Below are positions 41,811 through 53,515 of a stretch of DNA of 64,000 nt, in pieces. Within the stretch, counting starts at the first letter, position 1. Each line of letters begins with the position of its first letter. The translations under genes and the position numbers were made by a program. The notes under the pieces are model-generated. The model worked only from the letters and a program-made list of their open reading frames with translations, was not told the origin of the DNA and searched no databases. This DNA comes from Chinchilla lanigera (Eukaryota; Chordata; Mammalia; Rodentia; Chinchillidae), in NCBI RefSeq assembly GCF_000276665.1, contig NW_004955465.1, positions 6,730,930-6,794,929 on the forward strand. Direction: 5' to 3'.

Positions 41811-42309
41811 ATAAGTTTGAGAATTGAACTATGTCATAGTTAACGGATGTGACTGAAATCATGTTTATTCTATGCATGCCCAACAGCCCCTGGGTGACTT
41901 TGGTTGGTGTCCAATGGTTTAACTGTGACTAAGAGAATCTTGTCACTATGGTGTGACCCTCCAAGGCCCTTTCTTTTGCTTTGTTATTTTCCAAAGCACT
42001 GGTGATTTGTTTTGCTTGGTTTTAATTTTTCCAGAGAGAAATATTCCCTTAGAAAACTCCCTGAGCCTTCTCTGTTGGCTGTAACGAAGTCCAACTTTCT
42101 ATACAACCCTGGTAGCTTAGCCCTACAGCTTACATTTCACTAGAGCTGCTTCTGCCACACTGGTAACCAAGGCAGAACCTTCAGACCAAGTCTACGCTGC
42201 AGACCAGGTAGTTAGGAGGACTTGGATATCTCTATTTGACCTCAATTCCAACTTCATTTTATGAAGAATGCTTGTAGATAGACAGAGGAACATGGGATGC
42301 TTCTATTTT
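41811..42309. other. Unique sequence
   Basis: Nothing recognised. Confidence 0.3.
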
Positions 42310-42470
42310 TAAATTTTTTTTGTGTGTGTTTTGCGTTTTTGCGATGTAGTCCAGGCTGCCTTTGAACTTGCTATATACCCCAGGCTGGTCTTGAACTCCT
42401 GGCTTTGAACTCCTCCTGCCTCAGCCTGCTGGGTGCTGGGATTACAGGCGTGGGCCACTTCCCCTGGCTT
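42310..42470 (-). mobile_element. B1-like SINE with internal duplication
   Basis: GCGATGTAGTCCAGGCTGCC, TACCCCAGGCTGGTCTTGAAC and CAGGCGTGGGCCACTTCCCC. The word TTGAACTCCT occurs twice in the middle, a small internal repeat. Confidence 0.82.
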
Positions 42471-43639
42471 TGGATTTCTGCTTGTAAAATGCTAAAATGC
42501 TCTTCCTGCCTCCTTCCCCTTTGTCACTGGGCCGTGTTATTGTCTTCTGCAAGGCAGCATAGCCTCTCTTTAGCTCCTGCTGAAGGCTCATACACTCCCT
42601 TTGGTCTGGCGCATGACTGACAGCAGAGGCAGGGACCTATGCTCTTGAAAACCTAAAGTGGTACTGGGGAGCAGTTCTTACTCGAAAATCCCGTTGAACC
42701 ATTTCTGTGCTGCACTCCTCCTTTTGGCTTTTTTGCTTCTGTAAATGCTCTAGCGTCTGGGAGTCAGATGGCTTAGTGAAGCATGGATTTGAAGAGGGGG
42801 CATGATGCAGGGGCTGGAGCTGGGGCAGGAGGGCTGCAGTGCAGAGAGAGGGATGCGGGTGCAGAGGGGCCCTGCCACCCTGTCTGTCGGAGGTTTGCAC
42901 CCGACTTGCTCCTCCTTATCGGAAGGCGCTGATGTCAACAGTTCAGTTTGTTTCTGGCTCACTGCCCCCTCCAGAGGTTCTTGGTCTTGATTTTTCTGCT
43001 CTGCACTCAATTGTGTTTTCCCTTTTACTTCCTGCTGCCTGTTGCTGCCCCGGCTCTTCCTTTGCAGACAGGGCAGTGGAGAGGAAGTGCACACACAGCC
43101 AGAGGGAGACGGGAAGTGCTCAGGAAGCATCGCCCCAGCGAGCGCCTCGGATTCAAGGTCACGGCTCCACTTCTTGTTCGCCACCGACAGGCCACAGCAG
43201 GGCCCTGTGGGAGGGATATTGTGCATCACTCTGCAAAACTGCAAACCGGCTGTCCACAGCCCCCTGGTGTGGCACGGAGGAGCCCGACTCAGCCTGGTAC
43301 CAGGAAGAATGGTGGCGCCTGCTTTTAAGAAATCCACAACAGGTGTGCGGTTCCCAAGGGCCAGTGGATGACGAGGAGAAGCACACAAAAGGGAACCAGA
43401 ACCTGCAGAGCTAACGTCGGTGCACTTGTCACACCGGATCATTAATGCTGGGTGCATGTCACATGGGGCTTCGAGACTTTCACAAAAGCTGAGCAGCTGT
43501 GTGGCTGTCGTCAGAATCTATGAGGAAGGCATCTTCTTGCATCCAGTTTCTTCTGTGATGCTTGTCTTGTTGTGGTTGAAAGATCAGAGGCCTTAGGGCT
43601 ATTTAGTTTTGAATTACACCCCTGCACTAGCTCCATCAT
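42471..43639. other. Unique GC-moderate sequence with long overlapping open frames
   Basis: A 235-codon minus-strand frame (42,750-43,457) overlaps a 191-codon plus-strand frame (42,839-43,414). A strong acceptor-like pyrimidine tract plus CAG occurs at about 43,025-43,068 on the + strand. Neither protein is familiar, and overlapping frames on both strands usually reflect composition. Confidence 0.35.
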
Positions 43640-43644
43640 ATTAG

Positions 43645-43735
43645 ATGTTTGTCTTCCTTCCTTCCTCCTTTCCTTCCTCCTTCTCTCTCTCCTCCCTTGT
43701 TCCTTCCCTCCCTTCTGCTCTTCCTCCTTTGCTTC
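43645..43735 (+). repeat. (CCTT)n pyrimidine-rich tract
   Basis: Imperfect CTTCC/TCCT repeats of about 90 bp, at the tail side of the adjacent reverse B1. Confidence 0.9.
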
Positions 43736-43858
43736 CTTTTCAGTTAGTGTCGTGCTATGTTGCCCAAGCTGGCCTTCAACTCCTGGGCTCCAGCAATCCT
43801 CCTGCCTCAGCCTCGAAAGTAGCTGTGACTACAGGTGTTCACTACCGTGCCCTGCTTG
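43736..43858 (-). mobile_element. B1-like SINE, old monomer
   Basis: GTGCTATGTTGCCCAAGCTGG, CTCCTGGGCTCCAGCAATCC and TACAGGTGTTCACTACCGTG. Confidence 0.8.
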
Positions 43859-45394
43859 GTACAATTCTTCACCTCTGGGAGCCTTGGTTCCCTAAATTGT
43901 GAAACTCTGACTGTGTGATTTGTTATATTTGACATTGTTCTGTGAGATGAATTCCCTACTCTTGAAATGGAACCAAAAATATGTTCCTTTCAAGATTGTT
44001 ATGTGAGTCAATGAGAGAGTAATGAACATACCCTGAGTGGCCCCCAGCAGGCCCTGAGGATAAACACTTTCCTTTCTCTTTGTAGTTATTGTGTCTGGAC
44101 TCAGGGTGGGCCCCATTAACATAAGAAAGGTTTTTACAGACTAGTTTCATTTAAGGGCTTTAGAAGAACTCTCTAAGAAACTACTGGTGAATGACTTGGC
44201 AAAGAAAAAAAAATAAATGCATAAAACCAACGGCTTCTTTGGCTTGTATTTCTTTTATCTATTACATGGCAGAGAAACGGGTAAAGCAATCAGGGAGTGC
44301 TTTCGATGTTTGCTCTTGGTCTACGAGATTGAAACTCATGAGGTCGCCAGTTTTGAAGGACACTGTGGCCTGCTGTGAGCTTGTCTGATCCGAAGGAGGA
44401 GGATGTTTAGTGAGGCGTGTGGCAGGGCCTGCCCAGGGTGGCAGAGGCCCATAGGTACCACCTCTCTGGGCACACGTGCCACCTGCCAGTGGCCTCCTGT
44501 GCTGCCCTGTGCTGTCACCTCACACTGAGCTGCTTGCCGGCTGATGCTTGCTCCCCGTTTCTCACTGTGGTCCTTCAGAAGTGCAGCGTAGCCCTGAGGA
44601 CAGTACACTCAGCATGAGGCACTGACGTTGGCCTTCTCTGCAGCTGCTCGGGCTCCTCCTCCCCCTAGATTATCTTGGAGACACAAAGCTCCTCCTTCCA
44701 CATAGCCCCCAAACCCCTTACCAAGGGCCCCCTTTGGTGTGTGCAGGGCACTATTTTAGGCAGAGAGCGTCTCACCTACAAGGGTAAGATTGGGTTTGGG
44801 ATGTGGTACGGAGCTCCAGCTGGGCCTTCTCACTGAGATCAGGGCTGCCCTTGGGGTCCCCCATGGCGCCTCCATACTGGGGAGATACCCTGCTCCTTGC
44901 CTCTGGCCTTTGCAGCGTGGACTCCCTATCCCATGGTCAGGTGCCACACACTCACCCTCTTCCTCCTCCTGCAGAGACCGGAGACCTCCTCGCTTCCGGC
45001 CACTGCAGAGGGCTCCGCTTCCTGAGCCCGCTTTGCTCCATCCGTAGGCTCAAAGAGGGCCAGATCACTGCCAGGAGCCTCATGGGCCCAGGGCCACCTC
45101 GAAACCGGGCACACAGGGAGAGGGGCAGGTGGGAGAGAGGTGGGTGGGGAGTCCTTTCATTCATCTAGTTCGTGCTTGGAGCTCTTCGCTGGGGCCAGGG
45201 CTGGGCTGGCTTTAACGAGGAGCTCACAGTCAGGGGGACCTTGCAGCGTGGCCAGCAATCCAACACAGGTGCTCTGTACTTGGAGACAGACACACGTGGA
45301 TAAGAAGATATCCGACGGGCACAGAAAGGCCCAGTTCTAATGGGAAGAGAGCTCCGGAAGACTGGGGAGGGAATTCATTTCCCCTTTCTTTCTC
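43859..45394. other. Unique sequence
   Basis: About 1.5 kb without recognised repeats. GC rises at 44.4-45.2 kb. No exon recognised. Confidence 0.35.
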
Positions 45395-45575
45395 TTTGGG
45401 TACATGGGCTTGAACTCAGGGCATGGCACACGCTAGGCTAGTGCTCTAGTGCTGAGCTAGAGCCATATTTATTTTCAAATTTTGAAACAGGTTCTCACTA
45501 GTTTGCCCAGGCTGGTTTTGAACTTGTGTATCAGCCTTTTGAACCTACAGACACCCGTACCATACCCAGCAGGTG
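45395..45575 (-). mobile_element. B1-dID-type dimeric SINE
   Basis: ID part: GTACATGGGCTTGAACTCAG and AGTGCTGAGCTAGAGCCATA. Linker TTTATTTTCAAATTTTG, then reverse B1 part AAACAGGTTCTCACTAG ... CCATACCCAGCAGG. Confidence 0.78.
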
Positions 45576-45848
45576 GAAATCCTTTTCTTTTTTGGTGACC
45601 CAAATACTTTTTGAAAGATACTAGGAAATTATTTATTCTAATTATGAAGGTGATAGCCACTTAATAAAATGACTTTCTACTTATATTTGCACATTATTTA
45701 CTAATCCCCTTTAATATGATGATTTGAGTCTTTCTTCAGCACTGGGAAATATTCTAGCACAATTTGTTTTTCTCCCAGATTCCTCTCACTCCTGTCCTGG
45801 AATTCCTGTAAGGCGGCTGGACCCATGGATCAAATCTTTTAATGTCTA

Positions 45849-46018
45849 GCCGGGTGTGGTGGCTCACGCCTGTAATCCCAGCACTCAGGAGGCTGAGGCA
45901 GGAGGATTGTTGCGAGTTTGAGGACCAGCCTGGGCTACAAAGTGAGCTCAAGGCCAGCCTGAACTGCAGAGCAAGACCCTGTCTCAAAAAGCCAAAAAAA
46001 AAAAAAAAAAAAAAAAAT
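45849..46018 (+). mobile_element. B1-like SINE, full length, young
   Basis: GCCGGGTGTGGTGGCTCACG, CACTCAGGAGGCTGAGGCAG, GAGCTCAAGGCCAGCCTGAA, CCCTGTCTCAAAAAGCC and an uninterrupted A-run of about 25. Confidence 0.95.
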
Positions 46019-47249
46019 CTATGTCACATTTTAGATTGCTTGATCTTTTGAATTTCATTTTGGGTAAACCAGCCTGGTCTTCCACTTAACACATTCATTC
46101 TTTGTGGATGGTTTTCTGTGATTCATCCCATCAGCAGAGCTCTCATTCAGCAATTAGGTCTTCAATGTCCAGGGATGCTAATGGCTTCTTTTCCTAGACA
46201 TCCAGTCAGTAGTGGATTTCACATCCTTGCATGTCCCTCTTGGGACACTAATTATACTTAATTTAAAGCTCTCTTCTCTTTCCTGTAGAGCTTATTTCCC
46301 CAGGGCCTAATTTCTTTAGTGCATTGAGTTCAGCGGTCACCATGTCTGTGCTGGTTTTCTCGGATGGTTGGCGATCTTGGCTGTATCTCAGGGGTCAGGC
46401 GAAGCTCTGCAGCCTGACTGACATTGGTAACCATGCACAGCGGGGGTCTGTTCACTTCCGTAGATGACCAAGGCAATCAGAACCTGGCAGTTGTGTAGGG
46501 AGGCTAGAGTTCAGAGGGAAGGACACTGAACCTGGGATAGAGATGAAAGGGTTAGAATGTGGAATTCAGAAGAGGGGCCCAGCTTGGACTGAAGAAGAAT
46601 TGAAGATGAATGTAGAGAAGGGAGGGTGTTTGGGGTTTGAGGAGAGAGAGTCAAGATCATAAATAAATATCAGAGGTAAGGAGATCATTTTGGGGCAGCT
46701 GGAGAATTTAAGGTAGATGTAACAGACAGAAGTGGGGGAGAAGGAATGGGGGAGCATGTTCCAGTAACAAGGAGCTCCACTGATCAGCTGGATGTGGAGT
46801 GCTAGGGAGAGAGGGGTGGAGATGCTGGAGGACTCTATCTGGGTGAATGGGGGCTGCTGCCAGAGAGGACGTCGGAAGAAGGAAGTGGCGTGGGAAGGAG
46901 GTGAGCAGTCAGACCCCGTGGACTCTGAGCTACCCCTGTGACATCTGGGTGCACCATCAAAGTTGGGGGCAGGCTGGAACCTCAGATGGGCTTGGGACTT
47001 GTCCACCGAGAGGCAGGAGCCATGCATATGGCTGGGACTCTTTAGCAAGGATGGGGGTTTGAGGAGCTCCATGGGCAGGAGGATGAAGAGGAAGCAATAG
47101 AACAATCCAAAAAGGAACAAGGAAAGCAGAGTGGTCTGTGTCATGGGAAGCTGCAGGAAGGGAGTTTTAAGAAGAAAGTGAGTGAGCGGTAGCGTGAAGC
47201 TCAGTAGGGAAGCAAATCACAACAGCCACATGATGAGGCGCCGGGTGCT
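46019..47249. other. Unique sequence with a minus-strand open frame
   Basis: The region 46,560-47,150 is purine-rich on the + strand and keeps a 192-codon minus-strand frame open. See the findings. No repeat recognised. Confidence 0.35.
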
Positions 47250-47830
47250 GGGTTCACTGGGCACTTACACCATGCGGGGCTCTGGACTACACACGTTCCT
47301 TGCATTAACTTATTTAAATCATATAACAACCCTCATGAGGTAGGTGCTGTGGTTTCTATCTAGATGTCCTCCAAGAGCCTCATGTGCTCATAGGCGGGGC
47401 TTTGGGGAGGTGATTGGATTCTGGGAGTTTATGGCTGATGTGCTGTTGGGAGGTGGGGTCTGGTGGGAAGAGGCAGGTCTCTAGGGGCGTGTCCTGGAAG
47501 GGTTTCTCTCCCTCCCCAGCTCCTCCTTTCACTCGGTTTCCTGTTCACCATGGCCTGAGCAGCTCTCCTCCGCCAGAGTCTCTGCCCCGCGCTCCTGCGT
47601 CGGAGCCAGCTGACTACGGGCTGAAACCTCTACAGACTGTGAGCTGCAATGAACCTCTACTCCTTTAGGTTGTGGGTGTCAGGTGTGGTGTGCCAGTGAT
47701 GAGGCAGGTGACTAAGTCAGTAGTTGTTGTATAGTTTCTCGTAGACAGGAAAACTGAAAACAGAGAGGTGAGCAACCTGGCCCAAGCCACATGACTGCAA
47801 GGTGTGGCCCCATCTTGATTCCACAGCTCA
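47250..47830 (-). mobile_element. MIR SINE split by a solo LTR
   Basis: Left: GGGCACTTACACCATGCGGG, AACAACCCTCATGAGGTAGG. Right: GTAGACAGGAAAACTGAAAAC, ACCTGGCCCAAGCCACATGAC. This is one antisense MIR with an LTR inserted at 47,345. Confidence 0.82.
47345..47719 (+). mobile_element. ERVL-MaLR-type solo LTR
   Basis: Starts TGCTGTGGTTTCTATCTAG, contains GGTGATTGGATTCTGGGAG, GTTCACCATGGCCTGAGCAG and CTACGGGCTGAAACCTC, and ends CAGGTGACTAAGTCA. GTAGG precedes and GTAGT follows, consistent with a 5-bp target-site duplication. It has no internal viral region and no coding capacity. Confidence 0.75.
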
Positions 47831-47984
47831 CATCTTTAGGAAATTCCACATTTCTATCTAAAGGACATGCTTTTCTTGCTCATTGTTGTGAATTTATACT
47901 TCTGACATAAATCTATATTGCATACCCACATGCTCAAATTTGAGATAACCCTTCAAGGTATCTTCCTGATATAGTTCAAGTCAT

Positions 47985-48432
47985 CATATTACTTATTGCA
48001 TAATTCATAATAGCTAAATCTTGGAAGTAGCCTTCATGCCCATCAACAGATGAATGAATAAAGAAGATGTGCTAATTACACACAATAAAGTACTACTCTG
48101 CTATAAAGAAGGTTAAATCTGAGTCATTTGTAGGCACATAAATGCATCTTGAAACCATATTTTTAAGTGAAATAAATCAGACACACAAACTTAAATATTG
48201 CATGGTTTCTCTTATATGAGAAACCCAAACTATAAATAAAGAGCAAAATAAAAATATACATAATAGGAAATAGGGAGATCAGCAAATGGGAAGGGGATGA
48301 AGAAATGGAGGGGGAGGAGGGAAGGGGGTGAGACAAGAATTAAATGTGTTGTCCCATGCGCCACTCCCCACGAGGAATGCAGCCCTTGTGTACTGCAAAC
48401 ATGTGCTACTAAGAATAAAATTATTTAACAAA
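47985..48432 (+). mobile_element. L1 3' end
   Basis: CATAATAGCTAAATCTTGGAAG, CCCATCAACAGATGAATG, TACTACTCTGCTATAAAG, TTTCTCTTATATGAGAAACCC and AAATAAAGAGCAAAATAAAA parallel the 10.6-12.9 kb L1. It is 5'-truncated. Confidence 0.88.
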
Positions 48433-48699
48433 GCAGAGGCAAGTTCCTCTCCTTTCCCCACCAAGCTTCAGAGGAGCAAAGCTTTGTTTCATGGGTAAGA
48501 ATGTGGGAAATGGTACCACACTTTAGTAGCTCTGAAGAGCAGTGTAGGTCTTGGGTCTTGAGTGCTCACATGTCCTCCAAGCCCTGGGTCCTGCTTATTT
48601 GGGGAAACTGACACCTCATTAGTACCTGCAACCCGGAAGATACAGGGCGAGCTCAGTGAGTTCCGGTCAGTTCCTCTTCTCAGCCTCCAGTGAGCCTGC
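48433..48699. other. Unique sequence
   Basis: Nothing recognised. Confidence 0.3.
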
Positions 48700-49170
48700 A
48701 GCTGGCCCCTGGGCTCAGCACCATGTGACAGCCCTGGTGGCCTGGGCCCTGCCTGCCTGTCTGGCATCACCTCCCCCCCGTCCCACTGGCACTCCACACC
48801 AGCCACTCAGAATGCCCTTGCACCCCCAGGATGGACCGCCTGCCCCAGGGCCTTCGCACACCCTGCTCCTTCTAGCTCTGTCCCTCCTCGCCCCTTCCTG
48901 GCCTGACCAAGCAGCCAGAGTGATCTTCTCAACACCTCCATCTGAGCTCATCACCCTCTGGCTTTAGGAGTTTTTCCATGGTGCATGTAACAAAATCCAT
49001 TTAGGATCTGTGGCATGGATGTAGTGCTAGGGCCACCTCCCGGCAGTCTTCCCTGATTGACTACTCCTCCCTAGCTTGATTTAGGATCCACTTGGATGTA
49101 CTAATGTGGAACTCCGGCTTCCCTTGAGTCTAGCACTAACTACACCGGCTTGTCACTGTCTTCTTGAATG
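48700..49170 (+). mobile_element. L2 LINE remnant
   Basis: GCCCCAGGGCCTTCGCACAC, GAGTGATCTTCTCAACACC, GCTCATCACCCTCTGGCTTT, CAGTCTTCCCTGATTGACTAC and CCCTAGCTTGATTTAGG occur in the order of the L2 3' region, sense strand. Confidence 0.6.
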
Positions 49171-49929
49171 ATTTCCCCGGTGCCACAACAAACCCCCTAG
49201 GTGTTTCCAGAACCTGGCTGAACTCCTTGCCCAGCATGGACTGGCCACGCTTGTCTGTTGGCCTTTGAGTGGACAAGGAGGACAGAAGTGAGAGCCGCTC
49301 TGACAGAGAAGAGTCCCTGTCCCTGCAGCTCCAGGAAAATCTACAGCCTCCCCGGCTCCCTGCACCTGGCAGAAGCAGAAGGCCACCATGCTTGCAAAGC
49401 TAAGGTCCTGGCTGGCACCCCCGTCAGCCTCTTTTCAGAGCTTGCTCAGTACACAGGCCTGCGAACTGGTCCAGGAGAGCTGGGTAGCTGGCGTGTCCCC
49501 GAGAGGACAGCCAGCAGGTACAGAGTGCCCTGGAGGCTTGCCCTCTGGGAGGGAGGGTGACATCCAGAAACTGGCCTGGCTGATTTTTATCAACCTGCCT
49601 TTCAGTGAAATCGTACAGTTCAAAAGGGGACAATGCAACCGCTTAACCATTGCTCTGCTAAACTGTTCTAGACAGAAGCAGTTTTTGCTCAGCCTGATTG
49701 GGGGAGGTAGTTATGAAGCCATGATTAAAAAAAAAAAAATTCCTGGATGTAAGGGGCAGACGTTAAGAATTAATATTGCTGAAATCTAGCTTTCTATATT
49801 GTTTATTGAGTTTTACAAAGAAGTGCCACCCTTAGGCCTTAACTCCATGACTTTTTTGATTACTGTGATGCTCAGATGGAGGACGTATCGCTCATTAAAG
49901 AATGCAAGTTGGAGGGTTTTGTGGGTGTT
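49171..49929. other. Unique sequence
   Basis: Several overlapping frames of 100-133 codons exist, all ending at or within an A-run near 49,727-49,739. None is recognised. Confidence 0.3.
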
Positions 49930-50125
49930 GTTGTTGCTTCCATACTGGGGATTGAACCCAGGGCCTTCACATGGAGCTACATGCCCTTGCTGCTTTTAAT
50001 TTTTTATTTTGAGACAGGGTCTCATGAAGTCGCTAAGTTGCCCAGGCGGGGCTCCAACTTGTGGTCTTTCTGCCTCAGTCTCCCACAAAACTGGAATACA
50101 AGCAGGTGCTACCATGCCAGGTTGA
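49930..50125 (-). mobile_element. B1-dID-type dimeric SINE
   Basis: ID part: ATACTGGGGATTGAACCCAG and CATGGAGCTACATGCCC. Linker TTTTAATTTTTTATTTTGAG, then reverse B1 ACAGGGTCTCATGAAGTC ... GTGCTACCATGCCAGG. Confidence 0.85.
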
Positions 50126-51584
50126 TATTTGGTTCTCATCCCTGAGGGGAAATACGCTTTCTCAGAGCATGCTGGGAGTAAGAAATTAAGAAATCAATTT
50201 AATTTCATCATCGCCCTTTTGCTCTCCTGACCTCCCAATCTCTTCTCACTCCACGCCTCACCGATTCCTTACGCTGAATGCCTTGAGTCTGATGGAAAGT
50301 CCCACTTCCTTGTTCAGAGCAAGAACCACAACCATGGCCTAAGCAGGCTGGACTCTGCACTGGACAGCTTCTGGGGACCAAAGTTAGGGACAAAAGCTGG
50401 GGGCACAATGGAGCCTTCTGAGAGAAAACAATCAATAAGGTGGATTTACCGTATTGTAGCACATAGACTGGACCACAAAGAAGCTCTACCCAGAGCACAG
50501 TGTGGGCGGCTCTCTGCCCCTGTGGGCTCTGCCCCAGGCCATCGTGTGCCAGGGAGTCAGGCCTGTGATGACTGCATCCATCCCATAGGTGCCCAGACTT
50601 TGTTTTTTTTCATTATTTCCTAAGCAATACGGCGTGACAACTGATCACGCAACCCTTCCGTGGTATTAGAGATTATGAAGCATCTACAGGGGGCTTGTGC
50701 ATAGGCCCTGTGTAAATTCTGTGCAGTCTTATCAGGCTACCAAGGGGACACCGATATGATACAGTATTGTCCAGAGATCTGCCGGGGTCCAGGGACACCG
50801 GACCCCTTCATGACAAGCCCCTCCCACCGGGCACTTTCAGAAGGGTGGGGAGGCAGGAGGTCCCAGCACCCGGACTCCTACCAGGCCCCACGTCCGGGAA
50901 GCTGCAGGGGGCTTTTCTTTGGTCCACTCCACAAAAGTATCTCCAAAAGTAGAGGAAGTGACTGTCACCGTTAACACTCTCGGTTCCAATGACAGCTGCC
51001 CTTCCTCTCTGTTTACTCAGTTGCTTTGGAGAGGAGCATGACCCGTTCTCTGCAGAGTGGGATGGAAGGCAGCTTCCCAGAGGCCCTCACCCCTGCATCC
51101 AGCAGACCTGCTGTTTCCTGGACCAGTGTTTTTACTTCGTCCTCAGGCCAGCGTTTGTGGTCTCTGCCTTGGGTGAAGCGGACATACAGCCCGCCTGTCA
51201 GATGGGCAGCCCTGAGCCCGGGCACCTCAGGGACATCATGAAGGGTCTTCAGAGGAATCTCTGCGTTGTGCCACTTGAGATCCTAATTCAGTCTTTGACC
51301 TTCGTATGTGTGCCCATGCCAAAAGCGAGTCATGGTTTTTCCAAATGGTTTTATGCAGTTTCTAACACTGCTCAGCTTTGGAGGTTTTGTTCCTCTTTTC
51401 TTTCCTCCCCAAGGCAGAAAAATTCTGCCTATACTTTCGTAAAGGGTCTCCGCGAAGATGACCCCGGCCCCATGCACTTTCCCCATATTTCCTTCCTTAC
51501 TTCTCCACCTTCCTGTGGCCCCCTGAAAGCGGGCTGTCTTGGAGAGAGTCCTCCACTGCAGTCATCACCAGACACTGGCAGGCT
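50126..51584. other. Unique sequence with a 208-codon open frame
   Basis: No repeat recognised. The + strand stays open from 50,989 to 51,615 and runs into the TG repeat. It contains no domain I know. See the findings. Confidence 0.35.
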
Positions 51585-51610
51585 CTGTGTGTGTGTGTGT
51601 GTGTGTGTCC
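51585..51610 (+). repeat. (TG)n microsatellite
   Basis: About 12 TG units. Confidence 0.95.
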
Positions 51611-51800
51611 CTTAGAAAGCTTAGGTGGGCTCCAGCCTCTGCTGTTACAACTGTAACTATAGGAAGACCTCCAGCTTACTTCTGAAAGATGAATCGAGCT
51701 CTTCTCCCAAAGCTGAAATCCCTTTTGCATTGGGTGACACACACAGACAGGCTTCCCTTAGGGAGTACAGAGCCGAGTGACTGGGGAAAGAAAAGTTTAG
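51611..51800. other. Unique sequence
   Basis: Nothing recognised. Confidence 0.3.
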
Positions 51801-52080
51801 CAAGGCTGCAGACATAGCTCAGTGGTAGGGTACTTGCCTAGCACGTGTGTGGCTAGGTTTGGTCAGTTCCCAATACAAAAACAAACCAAAACAAAACAGG
51901 ACAGGTGTGGTGACACACTCCTGTAATCCCAGCACTCAGGAGGCTGAGGCAGGAGGATCACTGTGAGTTGGAGGCCAGCCTGAGACACAAAGTGAGTTTA
52001 AGGCCAACCTAAACTGCATAGTGAAACATTGTTTCAGAAAGATAAAACCAAACCAAACCAAATTAAAACCAAATCCCCCA
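51801..52080 (+). mobile_element. ID-type SINE followed by B1-like SINE
   Basis: ID: AAGGCTGCAGACATAGCTCA, TTGCCTAGCACGTGTGTGGC with an A/C tail. Then B1 from 51,902: GACAGGTGTGGTGACACACT, CACTCAGGAGGCTGAGGCAG, AGTTTAAGGCCAACCTAAAC with an AAACC-rich tail. The order is reversed relative to the B1-dID dimers, so they are separate insertions. Confidence 0.88.
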
Positions 52081-52261
52081 GAAAAATTAAGCATGGTTAT
52101 TTTTTTTTTTTTTTAAGCATGGTTATAACCTAGTGCAAAGGAAACATATTTTGGAAGGCACAAGCATCTTGCTTCCTTACCTGCATGCTCTTATCCTCCG
52201 TGGACTCACAACAGAGAGAAGGAAGCCGAAAAGCCAAAAAGCCCATCATTTTCATCATCCA

Positions 52262-52984
52262 GTGTGTTCATTCCACTCACCCATGCATCCATTCATCCCT
52301 CCCTCCATCCAACCATCCCTCCACCCATCCCTCCCTCCATCCATCCATCCCTCCACCTGTCCCTTCCTCCACCCATCCATCCCTCTACTCATCTGTCTAT
52401 GTATACATCCATGTATCCCTCCCTCCATCCATCCACCCATTCATCCATCCACACATTTGCCCATCCAACCATACCTCTACTTATCCATTCCTCCATCCAT
52501 CCATCCATGTATCCATTTATCCCTCTCTCCCTCCTCTATCCATCCCTCCACCCAGCCATCCATGTATATCCATCCATGCATCCATTCATCCCTCCCTCCC
52601 TCATCCATCCATCCTTCTACCCATCCATCCATGTATCCATCCATGCATCCCTCCCTCCATCCATCCACTCATCTGTTCCTCCACTCACCCATCCATGTAT
52701 CCATTCACCCCTCCTTCCTCCATCCATCCCTCCACCCATCCATCCGTGCATCCCTCCATCCACCCTTCCATCCTTCTACCCATCCATCCATCCATGCATC
52801 CCTTCCTCCCTCCATCCACCCATCCATTCCTCCAATCACCCATCCATGTATTCATTCACCCCTCCTTCTTCCATCCATCCCTCCACCCATCCATCCGTGC
52901 ATCCCTCCATCCACCCTTCCCCATCCTTCTACCCACCCATCCATGCATCCATGCATCCATACATCCCTCCCTCCCTCCAAACCT
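52262..52984 (+). repeat. Large (TCCA)n-type array with higher-order repeat
   Basis: About 720 bp of CATC/CCTC/CACC tetranucleotide-derived sequence. The block starting CATTCACCCCTCCTTC at 52,702 recurs at 52,853, a 151-bp period. All three plus-strand frames are stop-free across the array and encode His-Pro-Ser-Ile style repeats, an effect of the 4-bp unit and not evidence of a gene. Confidence 0.97.
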
Positions 52985-53373
52985 GTCCCTGTGGTCCCTC
53001 CACCTTTGTGCAGCCCTCTGGTCCCCAGAGCGGCTTCTGTTCTGGCCAGAGCCCGCCCCTCCTGGCACAGCAGGTAGAGATGGGCAGTTCCTTTGCTTTA
53101 ATGGGGCTTTTACTGAAGGCAGAGGCCGGCACAAAAGAATGGGTGAAAGAATGGGACACGAAGGGGCACTGGGGAGGCCAAACTTCTCTCACATGTTGCT
53201 ACACAGCCCACCAGGAACATACAGAAGACCATGTGTCCAACCATACACGTTAACCAGAAGGCATTAACTGCAAAATAGGGCGCAAGGTCTCACAGTCTCA
53301 ATTTAGGGTGGGGTTACATCACCACAAATCCACTGCAACCTGAAAAATAGCACAACAAAAATGCTTTTGCTAA
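52985..53373. other. Unique sequence after the array
   Basis: Nothing recognised beyond read-through frames from the array. Confidence 0.35.
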
Positions 53374-53515
53374 CTAGGCTTGGTGGGACATGCCTGTAAT
53401 CCCAGCTATTAGGGAGGCTGTAGCAGGAGGATTGCAAGTCTGAGGGCTAGCCTGGGCAACTCAGCGAGATGGGTGTGAAAAGGGCTGGGGAGTCCCTAGT
53501 ACCCCGCCAAAAGAA
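53374..53515 (+). mobile_element. B1-dID-like SINE, degenerate
   Basis: CTAGGCTTGGTGGGACATGC, TTAGGGAGGCTGTAGCAGG and CTGGGCAACTCAGCGAGATG, then AAAAGGGCTGGGGAGTCC ... AGTACCCCGCC. The ID half has an internal deletion. Confidence 0.72.

Noticed and set aside
52133..53267. Three overlapping plus-strand frames of 314-360 codons
   Set aside because: They are the stop-free reading of a 4-bp repeat in all three frames (His-Pro-Ser-Ile style repeats).
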